A stretch of 64,000 nucleotides of DNA from Acinetobacter brisouisimilis (GCF_000368265.1 NZ_KB851218.1:310001-374000); one strand, 5' to 3'; counted from the first letter of the stretch, positions 1 through 10,533 are shown. The notes: generated by a model from the letters alone, not told the origin. Numbers and translations: made by a program.

Positions 1-740
1 TGAATCAAGATTTCAGCTACAACAGCTTTATCTACACCCAGATCAGGCACTTGAATTTCAACATCACCTGCAGGTTGTGCTTGTTGTACTGGAGCAGCAG
101 CTTGAGCAACTGGCGCAGCAGGTGCAGGTGTTGCTACTGATGGTGCAACAGGTGCTGACGCAGCAGCAGAAGTTGTTTTAACTTTAATTAAAACCACGCC
201 TTCTTTAACGCTGTCACCTTGCTTAACTTCAATGCTTTCAATCATACCAGACACTGTACTTGGCACTTCAACAGAGGCTTTATCGGACTCAAGCAAAACA
301 AGACTGTCATTTTCAGCAATACTTTCGCCGACTTTTACCAAGATTTCAGCAACAAGGGCTTTTTCTACACCAATGTCAGGCACTTGAACTTCAACCACTT
401 GACTGCTGGTTACTGCGGGTTGAGCAACGGCTTGTGGCGCTGCAACAGGGGCTACTGTTTCAGCCACTGCTGCAGGTTTTGCCACTTCTTCTGCTTTGGC
501 AGCAGGCGCTGCACCTGCTGTTTCAAGCTCAAGCAATACTGTACCTTCAGTAACGCTATCGCCTTCTTTGATCAAGATACTTTTTACCACGCCTGCTGAA
601 GTGCTAGGCACTTCAACAGAGGCTTTATCTGATTCAAGTAAAACCAAACTGTCATTTTCAGCAATGCTGTCACCAACTTTAACTAAAATTTCAGCAACTG
701 TTGCTTTATCTACACCAATATCAGGAGTCGTAATTTGCAT
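1..740 (-). CDS. aceF: Pyruvate dehydrogenase E2 (dihydrolipoyl acetyltransferase), 5' part only
   Basis: N-terminal 246 codons of the E2 core of pyruvate dehydrogenase, which passes acetyl groups from E1 to CoA on swinging lipoyl arms. The gene runs off the left edge, so the subunit-binding and catalytic domains are not seen. Two complete lipoyl domains are visible (about residues 1-75 and 118-190), each with the lipoylation motif ESDKAS (first lysine K39). A third begins at the edge with the same VPDxGVDKA opening. They are joined by Ala/Pro-rich linkers typical of E2 hinges. ATG at 740-738 lies 2 nt after the aceE stop, so the two genes form one operon. Three lipoyl domains match the E. 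coli AceF design. The two full lipoyl domains are also close repeats at DNA level. Confidence 0.95.
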   Translation of the reverse strand, partial: MQITTPDIGVDKATVAEILVKVGDSIAENDSLVLLESDKASVEVPSTSAGVVKSILIKEGDSVTEGTVLLELETAGAAPAAKAEEVAKPAAVAETVAPVAAPQAVAQPAVTSSQVVEVQVPDIGVEKALVAEILVKVGESIAENDSLVLLESDKASVEVPSTVSGMIESIEVKQGDSVKEGVVLIKVKTTSAAASAPVAPSVATPAPAAPVAQAAAPVQQAQPAGDVEIQVPDLGVDKAVVAEILI

Positions 741-742
741 GA

Positions 743-3445
743 TTAGTTCTCCTCTTTATAATCTGCAACAGCATGTAGTTCAGGTGTTGCTTGTGGTGCC
801 CATGCCACTGGACGGTCTGTATCCAACTCAAAGTTAGAAATCGCATCTTTCACTAAACGTGCATCAACTTCGCCTTCATCAGCCAACTTTTTCAAAGTTG
901 CAACTACGATATGCGCAGCATCTACACCGAAGTAACTACGTAAGTTCGCACGTGTATCTGAACGACCAAAACCGTCTGTACCCAATGCTACAAATGGACG
1001 ACCATCTGGAAGATAGGCACGAATTTGTTCACTATACGCACGCACGTGATCGGTTGCAGAAACCACAATACCTTCTGTGCCACGCAACTGTTGAGATACC
1101 CAAGATTCTTTCACTTCTTCAACAACAGGATGTAGGCGATTGTATTCTTCACATGCCATACCATCACGTGCCAATTCGTTGAAGCTTGTTACGCTCCATA
1201 CGTTTGAATGAATTTGATATTCATCACGTAAGATTTTCGCAGCTTTAATCACTTCACGAAGAATTACACCAGAACCCATCAACTGAACTGTTGCTTTTTC
1301 ATCTTTTTCGAACAAGTACATACCACGTTTAATACCTTCCTCAGCGCCATCTGGCATTTCAGGATGCTCGTAGTTTTCGTTCATTACAGTTAAATAATAG
1401 AACACGCGCTCTTGGTTGACATACATGCGTTTTAAACCATCATGTACGATCACAGCGAGTTCATAACCAAAGCATGGATCATACGAGATACAGTTTGGAA
1501 TGGTATTTGCCAAGATATGTGAATGACCATCTTGGTGCTGTAAGCCTTCACCGTTCAGTGTGGTACGGCCAGCGGTTGCACCCAACAAGAAACCTTGTGC
1601 TTGTGCATCGCCTGCTGCCCATGCAATATCACCAATACGCTGAAAACCAAACATAGAGTAGTACATGTACATTGGAATCATTGGCAAGTTATTGGTTGAA
1701 TAACTGGTTCCCAACGCAGCCCATGCGCTCATCGCACCTGCTTCGTTAATCCCTTCTTGTAACATGTGACCGTCTTTTGCTTCACGGTAATGCATCAACT
1801 GTTCTTGGTCTTCTGGGGTATATTTTTGACCGTGAGCGGCATAAATACCGAGCTGACGGAACATCCCTTCCAAACCAAAAGTACGTGCTTCATCTGGAAC
1901 GATTGGCACAACGCGGTCTTTAATTGCCTTTTCTTTCAACAATGCAGCAATTAAACGAACCATCACCATGGTAGTTGATTGTTCTTTACCACCAGAACCA
2001 CTCAACACTGAGTCAAATACAGATAATTCAGGAATCGCTAAAGACTCGCTTTCACGACGACGTGCAGGCAGATAACCACCTAAAGACTCACGACGCGCCT
2101 TCATGTATTTCATTTCTGGCGAGTTTTCGCTTGGACGATAGAATGGCAATTCTTCAAGCTGTTCATCAGTAAATGGTAAGTTGAAACGGTTACGTACGTA
2201 TTTCAGCGATTCAATTTGCATCTTTTTGATTTGGTGCGTTTTATTGACCGCTTCAATTTCTTCAGACAAACCATAACCTTTGACTGTTTTGGCCAAGATT
2301 ACCGTTGGTTGACCTTTTGCTTTGGTTGCTTCTGCATATGCAGCAAAGACTTTATACGGGTCATGACCACCACGGTTCAGGTTATCAATATCTTCATCAC
2401 TTAGGTTTTTCACCAAAGCTTCAGCTTCTGGATATTTACCAAAGAAGTGCGCACGTGTATATGCACCGCCTTTCACTTGGTAGCGTTGAAAATCACCATC
2501 AACCGCTTCTTCCATGATTGCTTTTAAAGCACCTGATTCATCTTTGTCGAGTAGTGGATCCCAATGACGACCCCAAACTACTTTAATTACGCGCCAACCT
2601 GCACCACGGAACAGTGATTCGAGTTCTTGGATAATTTTACCGTTACCACGTACAGGACCATCGAGGCGTTGTAAGTTACAGTTGACTACCCAAATCAGGT
2701 TATCCAGTTTTTCACGACCTGCCAGTGAAATTGCACCCAAGCTCTCTGGCTCGTCCATTTCACCATCGCCAAGGTATGCCCAGACTTTACGGTCTTCTTC
2801 TTTAATCAAGCCACGGTTCATCAAATATTTTTGAATATGTGCTTGGTAAATCGACATGATTGGACCAAGACCCATTGAAACCGTCGGGAACTGCCAGTAA
2901 TCAGGCATTAAATATGGGTGTGGATACGATGGTAAACCGATACCTGCAACCTCACGACGGAAGTTACTCAAATGTTCTTCAGTCAAACGACCTTCCAAGA
3001 ACGAACGCGCATAAATACCAGGAGCACAGTGACCTTGATAATAGATCATGTCACCGCCAAAGTTATCATTGCTTGCACGGAAGAAGTGGTTAAAACCGAC
3101 ATCATACAAGGTTGCTGAAGATGCAAAACTTGCTAAGTGACCACCTAAATCATCGCCTGTTTTGTTGGCACGTAACACCATCGCTAATGCATTCCAACGA
3201 ATCAAAGCACGGATACGGCGTTCCATGTCTTGGTCACCTGGCATTGCAGGTTGTTCTTCTACAGAAATGGTATTGAGATATGGAGTATTTAGGCGCTGAA
3301 TAGGAACGTGTTTAGCAATTGCACGTTGATAGAGTTTTTCTAATAAGAATGCTGCTCGCTCTGTTCCCATATGCTGTAACACTGAATCAAAAGCATCTTC
3401 CCATTCTAGGGTTTCTTGCGCGTCAGAATCGCCATAATACGCCAT
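743..3445 (-). CDS. aceE: Pyruvate dehydrogenase E1 component, homodimeric type
   Basis: 900-residue E1 subunit that decarboxylates pyruvate using thiamine diphosphate and reductively acetylates the lipoyl arms of AceF. The ThDP/Mg motif is visible as GDGEMDE (226-232) followed by NCN (255-257). The length and N-terminal half match the homodimeric AceE family rather than the alpha/beta type. The start ATG is preceded by GGAAAGG at proper spacing. It is the first gene of the aceE-aceF operon, with a 2-nt gap to aceF. No pdhR-like regulator lies upstream; the neighbouring gene is a peptidase transcribed the same way and separated by a terminator. Confidence 0.97.
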   Translation of the reverse strand: MAYYGDSDAQETLEWEDAFDSVLQHMGTERAAFLLEKLYQRAIAKHVPIQRLNTPYLNTISVEEQPAMPGDQDMERRIRALIRWNALAMVLRANKTGDDLGGHLASFASSATLYDVGFNHFFRASNDNFGGDMIYYQGHCAPGIYARSFLEGRLTEEHLSNFRREVAGIGLPSYPHPYLMPDYWQFPTVSMGLGPIMSIYQAHIQKYLMNRGLIKEEDRKVWAYLGDGEMDEPESLGAISLAGREKLDNLIWVVNCNLQRLDGPVRGNGKIIQELESLFRGAGWRVIKVVWGRHWDPLLDKDESGALKAIMEEAVDGDFQRYQVKGGAYTRAHFFGKYPEAEALVKNLSDEDIDNLNRGGHDPYKVFAAYAEATKAKGQPTVILAKTVKGYGLSEEIEAVNKTHQIKKMQIESLKYVRNRFNLPFTDEQLEELPFYRPSENSPEMKYMKARRESLGGYLPARRRESESLAIPELSVFDSVLSGSGGKEQSTTMVMVRLIAALLKEKAIKDRVVPIVPDEARTFGLEGMFRQLGIYAAHGQKYTPEDQEQLMHYREAKDGHMLQEGINEAGAMSAWAALGTSYSTNNLPMIPMYMYYSMFGFQRIGDIAWAAGDAQAQGFLLGATAGRTTLNGEGLQHQDGHSHILANTIPNCISYDPCFGYELAVIVHDGLKRMYVNQERVFYYLTVMNENYEHPEMPDGAEEGIKRGMYLFEKDEKATVQLMGSGVILREVIKAAKILRDEYQIHSNVWSVTSFNELARDGMACEEYNRLHPVVEEVKESWVSQQLRGTEGIVVSATDHVRAYSEQIRAYLPDGRPFVALGTDGFGRSDTRANLRSYFGVDAAHIVVATLKKLADEGEVDARLVKDAISNFELDTDRPVAWAPQATPELHAVADYKEEN

Positions 3446-3586
3446 GTTTCACCTTTCCTTAATCATTTTAGACAACCCGTTATTTTTAACATGTTTTAGA
3501 TTAAAAAGTTATGGCTACTTTTAAATACAACTAGATACCAACATTCATAAAATAAATAATCGTTATCTTTAAAATCCTTATTGACA

Positions 3587-3613
3587 AAAAAATCGCCCAT
3601 AAGGACGATTTTT
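3587..3613 (-). terminator. Rho-independent terminator after the M23 peptidase gene
   Basis: On the minus strand a 10-bp stem (AAAATCGTCC with GGGCGATTTT, one G-U pair, loop TTAT) is followed by a run of T. It lies about 80 nt after the stop of the 3693-4379 gene and separates it from aceE. Confidence 0.75.
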
Positions 3614-3692
3614 ATAAAATAATAACAAATCAGCAGGAAGATTTAGAGGTTTTTACTGCCGATCTGTCAAATTACAAATTAAATATTCAAAT

Positions 3693-4379
3693 TTATGGCA
3701 GCATCGCAAGATAAGTGCTTGGGTTCTTACGTTGACCATCTTGTACGATTTCATAATGCAAATGTGCACCTGTACAACGACCTGTACAACCGACTTTGGC
3801 GATTTCTTCACCCGCTTGTACACTCTCACCTACACTCACAAGCAGACGTGATGCATGTGCATAACGCGTGATATAACCATTACCATGGTTAATTTCAATC
3901 ATTTGACCATAGCCATTGACCCAGCCTGAACGAGTCACAACACCAGAACCAGAAGCGTAAATTGGAGTGCCATTTGGTGCAGCCAAATCTACGCCTGGAT
4001 GATATTCAGATTTACCCGCAAAATAACGTGTTCCATACTGTGAACTCACACGTACCATGCCTGGCAAAGGGTTAGCTTTTAACCAAGACAGAACACTTGA
4101 ACCAGAACTGGTATTTGCAGTAGAAAGATTTGAACTACCGTATTTTTTAGTTACTGACGCATTGTTAAATTCAACTGATTTATGACCACGAAGTCTCACA
4201 TTAACATGTCGTGTTGCATCTTCATCATCAACATCATTGCTTTCTACTGAATATGAACCTTGTGCAACTGCACGGCTCAATTGTTCAAGACGATCTGTTG
4301 AAGATGGAGTTTCAATTAAATCTGCAAACGCCAGTGGCGTCGAGACCAGTAAAGATAACGCTAATAAAATACGTCGCAT
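3693..4379 (-). CDS. Secreted M23-family metallopeptidase (LytM/NlpD-like)
   Basis: 228-residue exported peptidase-domain protein. Residues 1-19 form a signal peptide ending in an AFA-like cleavage site. The region 20-105 is low-complexity and Ser-rich. The C-terminal half is a LytM/M23 domain with zinc ligands H127xxxD131 and H206-L-H208, and H175 as the further catalytic His. Intact ligands suggest an active peptidoglycan cross-link endopeptidase rather than a degenerate activator such as EnvC or NlpD. There is no LysM domain and no lipobox. It is a single gene between dciA and aceE. Its exact substrate is not deducible. Confidence 0.88.
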   Translation of the reverse strand: MRRILLALSLLVSTPLAFADLIETPSSTDRLEQLSRAVAQGSYSVESNDVDDEDATRHVNVRLRGHKSVEFNNASVTKKYGSSNLSTANTSSGSSVLSWLKANPLPGMVRVSSQYGTRYFAGKSEYHPGVDLAAPNGTPIYASGSGVVTRSGWVNGYGQMIEINHGNGYITRYAHASRLLVSVGESVQAGEEIAKVGCTGRCTGAHLHYEIVQDGQRKNPSTYLAMLP

Positions 4380-4493
4380 AAAAACCTCTAAAAACTGCTT
4401 AACTTAAGCATCACGAAAAACAACCTTTGTGCTTCTTGTTTAGACTTAAACAACGCTCTAAGATGAATGCAATAGCAAAAATCGGACTCTGCC

Positions 4494-4931
4494 ATGTCAC
4501 AACCTCGAAATCTATTTCAGTCCAATCACCCCCAAACAAAGGCTGCAAATATTCAGCAACTCACCAAACAAGTACAATATTGGCAGATGCTGACAAAAAT
4601 TATTCAACCGCTTTTACCCCAGCCTGAACAATGGCAAGTGGTATGCTATCAACATGGTGTCTTAATTATCACAGGGGAAAATCAAGCCATGATTAGCCAA
4701 CTGGGATATTTACAAAAACATTATGTTGCACAATTATCTCAAAAAGATGAATTCAAAGATTTACAAAAAATTCAAGTTCGTCTGCGTACAAAGAGCATTC
4801 AAAAAAGACCTGTAAACAAAGTTCAACCTATCTCTGCAGAAACACAACAAATGTTACAAAGCGCAGCACAGTTTGTGAACGACCCTAAGCTTAGCCAAGC
4901 TCTACGCAATTTGGCAAGCGTTATAAAGTAA
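4494..4931 (+). CDS. dciA: DciA-type replicative helicase loader (DUF721)
   Basis: 145 residues of the DUF721 family, now known as DciA, which loads or positions the DnaB helicase in bacteria lacking DnaC. The N-terminal half (about 15-95) holds the KH-like DUF721 domain, with an aromatic WQVVCYQHGVLII strand segment. The C-terminal part is a charged, flexible tail (K/R/Q-rich). Its position convergent with lpxC, at the edge of the dcw region, is a recurring context for dciA in gammaproteobacteria. The function is inferred from family and context; no enzyme motif is expected. Confidence 0.85.
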   Translation: MSQPRNLFQSNHPQTKAANIQQLTKQVQYWQMLTKIIQPLLPQPEQWQVVCYQHGVLIITGENQAMISQLGYLQKHYVAQLSQKDEFKDLQKIQVRLRTKSIQKRPVNKVQPISAETQQMLQSAAQFVNDPKLSQALRNLASVIK

Positions 4932-5028
4932 CAAGCTAATTTTGACAGGCTATTTCTCGATATTTCGCTATTTTTCACACAATTTATATTTTTGTATAAT
5001 CAATGAGCCTGCCTGAAATTTTAAGGGT

Positions 5029-5931
5029 TTAGCTCACATTTACATACGGAATTGGGCAATCTTTAATGTCATTAAATGTTACAATTTCATAGTTACTCGG
5101 ATCGCTTTTCACCTGATGTAACAACTGATTGTTCAATGCATGCCCAGACTTGTAAGCATCGAATTTTGCAATAATTTGGTGACCTAGCAAATATAAGTCA
5201 CCTACCGCATCCAGAATTTTGTGGCGAACAAATTCATCATCATAGCGTAGCCCTTCTTCATTCACTACGCCGGTTTCATCGACACCAATCGCATTTTCCA
5301 GGCTTGCACCTAATGCCAGATTATTGGCTTTCAAGAAATCCAGATCTTTCATAAAACCAAAAGTACGCGCATCGCTGACTTCATACACAAAGGTTTCAGT
5401 TGAAAAATCAATTGTTGCTGACTGGTATTCTTTAGCAAATGCAGGATGGTCAAAATCAATGGTAAAGTTAAGCTGAAAACCGTTATGTGGGGTAAACGCT
5501 GCACGTTTATCGGCAATGGTTGCTTCAACAGGTTTTAAAATTTTAATAAATTTCTTTGGAGCATCTTGTTCAACAAGTCCACCTTGCATCAGCAAGTAAA
5601 TAAATGGACCTGCGCTGCCATCCATAATCGGGACTTCAGAGGCAGAAACTTCTACGATTAAATTATCAATACCCAGTGCCGCAATCGCACTCATGACATG
5701 CTCAATTGTGCCTACTTTAATTTCGTCTTGTACCAAGTTAGAGCACATAAATGCTTCTTGGATCAACATGGCATCTGCAGGTAGGTCTACAGATGGGTTT
5801 AAGTCAATACGACGAAACACAATACCCGAGTCAACCGTATGCGGCACAAAGTTAATCATGACTTTTTGCCCACTGTGTAAACCAATACCACTGGCCTTGA
5901 CCACACGCTTGAGGGTACGCTGTTTCAACAT
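5029..5931 (-). CDS. lpxC: UDP-3-O-acyl-N-acetylglucosamine deacetylase
   Basis: 300-residue zinc deacetylase catalysing the first committed step of lipid A synthesis. Zinc ligands are visible in TIEHVMSA (first His) and in HKILDAVGD (H and D). The closing VNVS and overall length are normal. It lies downstream of ftsZ, as in E. coli, but a strong hairpin after ftsZ (about 5995-6024) implies its own promoter in the 60-nt gap. Transcription is convergent with dciA. Confidence 0.97.
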   Translation of the reverse strand: MLKQRTLKRVVKASGIGLHSGQKVMINFVPHTVDSGIVFRRIDLNPSVDLPADAMLIQEAFMCSNLVQDEIKVGTIEHVMSAIAALGIDNLIVEVSASEVPIMDGSAGPFIYLLMQGGLVEQDAPKKFIKILKPVEATIADKRAAFTPHNGFQLNFTIDFDHPAFAKEYQSATIDFSTETFVYEVSDARTFGFMKDLDFLKANNLALGASLENAIGVDETGVVNEEGLRYDDEFVRHKILDAVGDLYLLGHQIIAKFDAYKSGHALNNQLLHQVKSDPSNYEIVTFNDIKDCPIPYVNVS

Positions 5932-5994
5932 CTGTTATTGTCTTCTACCTTTACAAACTGCTCAAGATTAGCATAATTAACCATTGATAAAAAA

Positions 5995-6024
5995 CAAAAA
6001 AGGTAGGCCAATTGCCTACCTTTT
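5995..6024 (-). terminator. Terminator between ftsZ and lpxC
   Basis: Perfect inverted repeat GGTAGGC (6002-6008) / GCCTACC (6014-6020), flanked by A and T tracts that extend the stem to 11 bp. On the minus strand it is followed by T-rich sequence. It sits 30 nt after the ftsZ stop. Confidence 0.85.
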
Positions 6025-6054
6025 CTCATTTTAGTAAATTAATTACTAAAATAA

Positions 6055-7251
6055 TCACTTACCTTGTTGTTTTTTCAAATAATCTTGAATACTCATCGGG
6101 TTTGGACGTGAACCGCCTGTTGATGTTGCTGCCGGGCGTGCAGGTGCACTATTTGGCTGATACTGGCGTTGGATCGCTGGAACATCATCATCTTCGACAA
6201 TTTGCTGAGGTTGCTGCTGAGCAACAGCTGCCGCAACGTGCGATGCTGCCTTAGCACGCGCTTCTGCGTTATTTGAATTACGAGTTAAGCCTGTTGCTAT
6301 CACAGTAACGCGAATTTCATCACGTGCATCTGGATCAAATACTGTACCAAAGAAGACTTCACCTTCGTCGAGGTCAACAATTTGGTTCACCACATCAGTA
6401 ATGATCTGGGTTTCACGCAAAGTTACATCGTTACCACCTGTAATGTTAATCAACACGCCCTTCGCGTTCATGATATTTACATTATCAAGTAATGGGCTAC
6501 GAATAGCTAAACGTGCAGCTTCTTCTGCGCGGTCTGGACCTGAGCTTTTACCTTCACCCATCATGGCATAACCACGAGTACTCATCGCTGTTTTCAAGTC
6601 GGCAAAGTCAAGGTTAATGTGACCAGGGCGTACAACCAGATCAAAAATACTACGTACAGCATTCAACAATACGTCGTCTGCTTTACGATAAGCATCTTGC
6701 ATAGAAATGTCACCATAGACATTTAACAAGCGTTCGTTTGGAATAATAATGAGTGAGTCAACAAACTGCTCAAGTGCCTCAATACCTTTCTCAGCGGATT
6801 TTTGACGGCGACGACCTTCAAAATTAAATGGCGTCGTAACAACACCAACCGTTAAAATTCCCATTTCTTTGGCAATTTCTGCAACAACAGGAGCAGCACC
6901 TGTACCTGTTCCACCGCCCATTCCTGCGGTGACAAAGACCATGTCTGCGCCTTCAAGATGCTGGCGGATCAATTCACGGCTTTCTTCCGCTGCAATTTGC
7001 CCGACTTCTGGATTAGCACCGGCACCCAAACCACGTGTGCTTTGTTCACCAAGCTGGATTTTAAATGGCGCATTCATGCGGTCTAAGGCTTGTTTGTCAG
7101 TATTCGCACAAACAAATTTTACGCCTTTAATATCAGACTGCACCATATGCTGCACAGCGTTACCGCCACCACCACCTACACCAAATACAGTAAAACGGGC
7201 TTGACCGTTACCATCGGTTTGTTCGTCGTCTAAAAATTCAAATGAGGCCAT
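6055..7251 (-). CDS. ftsZ: Cell division GTPase FtsZ
   Basis: 398-residue tubulin-like GTPase that forms the Z ring at mid-cell. Visible motifs are the N-terminal nucleotide-binding glycines GVGGGGGNA (24-32), the tubulin signature GGGTGTG (112-118) and the T7 loop NLDFADLK. A Gln/Pro-rich linker follows (about 325-380). The conserved C-terminal peptide around DYLKKQ binds FtsA and ZipA. It is the last gene of the murG-murC-ddl-ftsQ-ftsA-ftsZ array. The 166-nt gap to ftsA leaves room for an extra promoter. Confidence 0.98.
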   Translation of the reverse strand: MASFEFLDDEQTDGNGQARFTVFGVGGGGGNAVQHMVQSDIKGVKFVCANTDKQALDRMNAPFKIQLGEQSTRGLGAGANPEVGQIAAEESRELIRQHLEGADMVFVTAGMGGGTGTGAAPVVAEIAKEMGILTVGVVTTPFNFEGRRRQKSAEKGIEALEQFVDSLIIIPNERLLNVYGDISMQDAYRKADDVLLNAVRSIFDLVVRPGHINLDFADLKTAMSTRGYAMMGEGKSSGPDRAEEAARLAIRSPLLDNVNIMNAKGVLINITGGNDVTLRETQIITDVVNQIVDLDEGEVFFGTVFDPDARDEIRVTVIATGLTRNSNNAEARAKAASHVAAAVAQQQPQQIVEDDDVPAIQRQYQPNSAPARPAATSTGGSRPNPMSIQDYLKKQQGK

Positions 7252-7417
7252 GACCTTGAGTGTTCCTAATGCTTATTGGCAGCCACTTGAGCCCGTATAC
7301 TGCCTTGAACGTCTATATAAAATACAATTTTTTTAGGATGCTGTGCTAAAGCCATCTTTGTCAAGTATAGAACTTTTTGCTTACAACTTCCCAACAATAT
7401 GCGCCATCAAAACGGAC

Positions 7418-8680
7418 TTAGAAAATCGATTTTAGTTTATTGTTTAACGAATTCCATCCATTTTTTAAACGATTCATCATCGTTTTATCTCTATTTTCGT
7501 CGGCAACTTCAATTGCATCAGGTATTTCACTTTGACTATACATCAATAAACCCGCAGCAGTAATATATTGCGAACGACGTAAAGCGGCTAAATATGCATC
7601 ATCTGCACCGACCTGTAAAGGTGGATTACCTAAATGTGCTGAAACCCCAAAGATTCTACGCGCCAAACTTACCATACCTTCAATCTGGCAAGCGTCACCT
7701 GTAAGCACAACGCCATGATATAACCCATGGATTGCGCCCGTTTCATCAAGATCATTACGAATAGTATTTAAAATTTGTTCGTAACGCGCAATGATAATTT
7801 CACTCAATTCAATACGACTAATAGTCTGTGGACCTTCAATCCCCTGCACATGCAACATATGATCTGGTTTAACCACATTCATATCAACACAGCCATGCAG
7901 AATTTTGATTCGCTCGGCTTCTTCAGTTGTGGTTTGCAAGACAGCCGCGATATCACGGGTCACATGTTCACCACCCACTGCATAGGTCTTAGTCAATGCT
8001 AAACGGCCATCAAGGTAAACCGCAAGATTGGTTGTACCCGCACCAATATCGAGTAAGCATACGCCATAATCTTTTTCATCCTGCAACAAACTCGCCTCGG
8101 CCGTTGCCAAGCATGAAATGACCATGCGCTCAACGCCAATATTGGCACCTTTCATCGCACGATCAAGGTTCTGCATGGTACTAATTGGCAACATCATCAA
8201 TTGATAATGCCCTGTCATACTATGTGCTGACATGTTAATTGGGTTAATTACCCATTGTTGTGAATCATCAAGCTCAAAACCCAATGGTACAGCACTAGCA
8301 AGATAATGATCTGGCGTAATATGACTGGCCTTAGCAAGTTCTAGTGCGCGCACAACTTCATTGGTGGTAATGGTATGATCAGGATTGGCAATCGGGGTAC
8401 GCCCTGCTGCATAAAAGCTTTTTAAATCAGCACTTGGAATCGAAATCCAGGCGGAATGCACACGGCACTCTGCCATATTTTCAGCTTCTGCAACCGCATT
8501 TTTAATCGCAGAAATCACTTTATCCAGACTAACTATTTTACCTTTGTTCATACCGCGATTGCGCGCAGTTGCCATACCAACAACCTGAATATTGTCGGGG
8601 GCATGAACTTTACCTATCAAGACTGAAACTTTATGCGTCCCGATGTCTATTGCTACAACTGAGGGAACCGCTTCACTCAT
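7418..8680 (-). CDS. ftsA: Cell division protein FtsA
   Basis: 420-residue actin-fold ATPase that tethers FtsZ filaments to the inner membrane. VVAIDIGTHKVSVLIG near the N-terminus is the phosphate-1 loop, and LLDIGAGTTNLAVY is the phosphate-2 loop. The C-terminal amphipathic membrane-targeting helix is visible in the last 15 residues (NSLNNKLKSIF). Its place between ftsQ and ftsZ confirms the identity. Confidence 0.98.
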   Translation of the reverse strand: MSEAVPSVVAIDIGTHKVSVLIGKVHAPDNIQVVGMATARNRGMNKGKIVSLDKVISAIKNAVAEAENMAECRVHSAWISIPSADLKSFYAAGRTPIANPDHTITTNEVVRALELAKASHITPDHYLASAVPLGFELDDSQQWVINPINMSAHSMTGHYQLMMLPISTMQNLDRAMKGANIGVERMVISCLATAEASLLQDEKDYGVCLLDIGAGTTNLAVYLDGRLALTKTYAVGGEHVTRDIAAVLQTTTEEAERIKILHGCVDMNVVKPDHMLHVQGIEGPQTISRIELSEIIIARYEQILNTIRNDLDETGAIHGLYHGVVLTGDACQIEGMVSLARRIFGVSAHLGNPPLQVGADDAYLAALRRSQYITAAGLLMYSQSEIPDAIEVADENRDKTMMNRLKNGWNSLNNKLKSIF

Positions 8681-8739
8681 TACCTACTACCATTGATTTA
8701 TGATTAATTATCGGCATAGCGCCCGCCAGTATTCCAATA

Positions 8740-9600
8740 TTAATGCGCTTGCGCCGTATTTGGCTCACTCGCTGGTGTACTGGCAACATTATTGCTCGCT
8801 ATAAATTGTCCATGCGAAACAGGTGTTTCACCTCTCCACTGGATTGCCAGCCCATTTCTGTAACGCAAATCTACAGTGGCGATTTGAGACCAAATCGGCT
8901 TTAAATCTGTTCCTGCAAGTACACTTAAACGTTGTAGTTTACTCATGGTTTGATCCTGATCCACAATAATTCGTAATCCTGAATCAAACTGCATAAACCA
9001 CGTCATGCGCTCAGTTAAATACAACTCTTTTAAATGAAGATTAAAAGGTTGAAATAGTTGATTTATCTCATTATAACGTCGCATCATCAACTGTGACTGG
9101 CTAATCGGCCCATGCAACAATGGCAAATCATTGTGTGGCTGTGGTGCAGCTTCACTATATACATCGCCATTCTCACTCAGTAAACGCCCTGTTCCCCAGC
9201 GGGCAATCGGGTGACGAGGAAAAACTCGCACACGAATTGCATTTGGCCATGCACGAGAAATGACAACCCGATCAACCCATGAAATTTCTAAAGTCCGATC
9301 ACGGATTTTTTCCAAATCCGAAGTAAAATAATTATCTCGTATAATCGGCTTAACATACGCGCCAACTTGCTGAGCTTCTAGAGCAGAATCGTTACCGACC
9401 ACTTGCAAATCTGCCACACGTGCATCTGTAATAATCTTATATAGCCCATAAGCTCCAGCAACAAAAACTGTTGTTGCAATTATTAACAATATCCATCCAC
9501 CCCAATTTGCCATTTTCTCGGCACGTGTGGGCGGCTTTTCATGAATAGAGGTGACTGCTGCGCGTGGTTTGCGACGCATTGAAGCTGGTAATTGCGCCAT
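8740..9600 (-). CDS. ftsQ: Cell division protein FtsQ
   Basis: 286-residue bitopic divisome protein. It has a short basic cytoplasmic N-terminus, one membrane helix (about 34-55), a periplasmic POTRA domain (about 62-130, ARVADLQVVGNDS start) and the FtsQ/DivIB beta domain. It connects FtsB/FtsL to the early ring. It starts 3 nt after the ddl stop, so translational coupling is likely. The C-terminal tail is Ala/Thr/Ser-rich and probably disordered. Confidence 0.96.
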   Translation of the reverse strand: MAQLPASMRRKPRAAVTSIHEKPPTRAEKMANWGGWILLIIATTVFVAGAYGLYKIITDARVADLQVVGNDSALEAQQVGAYVKPIIRDNYFTSDLEKIRDRTLEISWVDRVVISRAWPNAIRVRVFPRHPIARWGTGRLLSENGDVYSEAAPQPHNDLPLLHGPISQSQLMMRRYNEINQLFQPFNLHLKELYLTERMTWFMQFDSGLRIIVDQDQTMSKLQRLSVLAGTDLKPIWSQIATVDLRYRNGLAIQWRGETPVSHGQFIASNNVASTPASEPNTAQAH

Positions 9601-9603
9601 AAA

Positions 9604-10533
9604 TTAGCGAGCCGTTTCCGTCAAGGTTTGTTCTAAAATAGCCACACAAAGACTGTCAAAATCATAACCAACTGCTTTGGCCGCTTTTGGCACCAGCGAA
9701 TGGCTGGTCATACCTGGAACCGTATTCACTTCCAGCAACCAGAAATTGTTCTGTTCATCCTGCATGGCATCAATACGGCCCCAACCGCTTGCACCAACTG
9801 ATTGGAAAGCGCGTAAGCATAATGCTTGTAAGCGTTGCTCATCTGACTCACTCAAGCCACAAGGGATGCCATATTGCACGTCATTACGCTGATATTTGGC
9901 TTCATAATCATAAAAAGCCACATCTGCAGGTGGTTGCAAACGAATCACTGGCAACGGCTGACCATTTAAAAATGAAATGGTGAACTCACGTCCAGTAATC
10001 CATTTTTCTGCCATAACGACAGCATCGTGCTGAGTGGCTTTGGCAATCGCAGCAGCAAGGTCTTCCGCTTTTTCGACCTTACTCATACCAACGCTTGAAC
10101 CTTCATGCACAGGCTTGATAATTAAAGGTAAGCCAAGGCTTTCAATCACTTCGTTTAAGTCAGTATCTTTACCAATAATACGGTAAGGTGCTGTTGGTAA
10201 ATCTGAACCTTGCCAAACTTGCTTGGTTTTGACTTTATCCATACCAATCGCCGAGCCTTGTACGCCCGTACCTGTGTATGGAATATTTAACCACTCAAGC
10301 ACACCTTGAATCTGGCCATCTTCACCACCACGACCATGCAAAACAATAAAAGCACGATCATAGCCAACCAGTTCAGTCACGCTACGTTCTTGTGGATCAA
10401 ATGCTTCTGCATTGACACCTGAACGCAACAATGCTTCAAGAACCGCTCGACCACTATCTAAGGAAACTTCACGCTCTGCTGAACGTCCACCCAATAACAC
10501 TGCAACCTTGCCGAATTTTGAAGCATTTGACAC
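9604..10533 (-). CDS. ddl: D-alanine--D-alanine ligase
   Basis: 309-residue ATP-grasp ligase that makes D-Ala-D-Ala for the peptidoglycan stem peptide. Visible motifs are KVAVLLGGRSAEREVSL at the N-terminus, HEGSSVGMSKV (ATP-grasp loop) and LLEVNTVPGMTSHS with the Mg-binding residues. I chose GTG at 10533 (VSNASKFGK) because AAGGAT lies 7 nt upstream. A longer reading from GTG at 10563 adds ten residues but has no ribosome site. It sits between murC and ftsQ. Confidence 0.96.
   Translation of the reverse strand: MSNASKFGKVAVLLGGRSAEREVSLDSGRAVLEALLRSGVNAEAFDPQERSVTELVGYDRAFIVLHGRGGEDGQIQGVLEWLNIPYTGTGVQGSAIGMDKVKTKQVWQGSDLPTAPYRIIGKDTDLNEVIESLGLPLIIKPVHEGSSVGMSKVEKAEDLAAAIAKATQHDAVVMAEKWITGREFTISFLNGQPLPVIRLQPPADVAFYDYEAKYQRNDVQYGIPCGLSESDEQRLQALCLRAFQSVGASGWGRIDAMQDEQNNFWLLEVNTVPGMTSHSLVPKAAKAVGYDFDSLCVAILEQTLTETAR

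Noticed and set aside
219-599. Open frames on the plus strand opposite aceF
   Set aside because: They mirror the repeated lipoyl/Ala-Pro coding sequence and have no family similarity or ribosome site.
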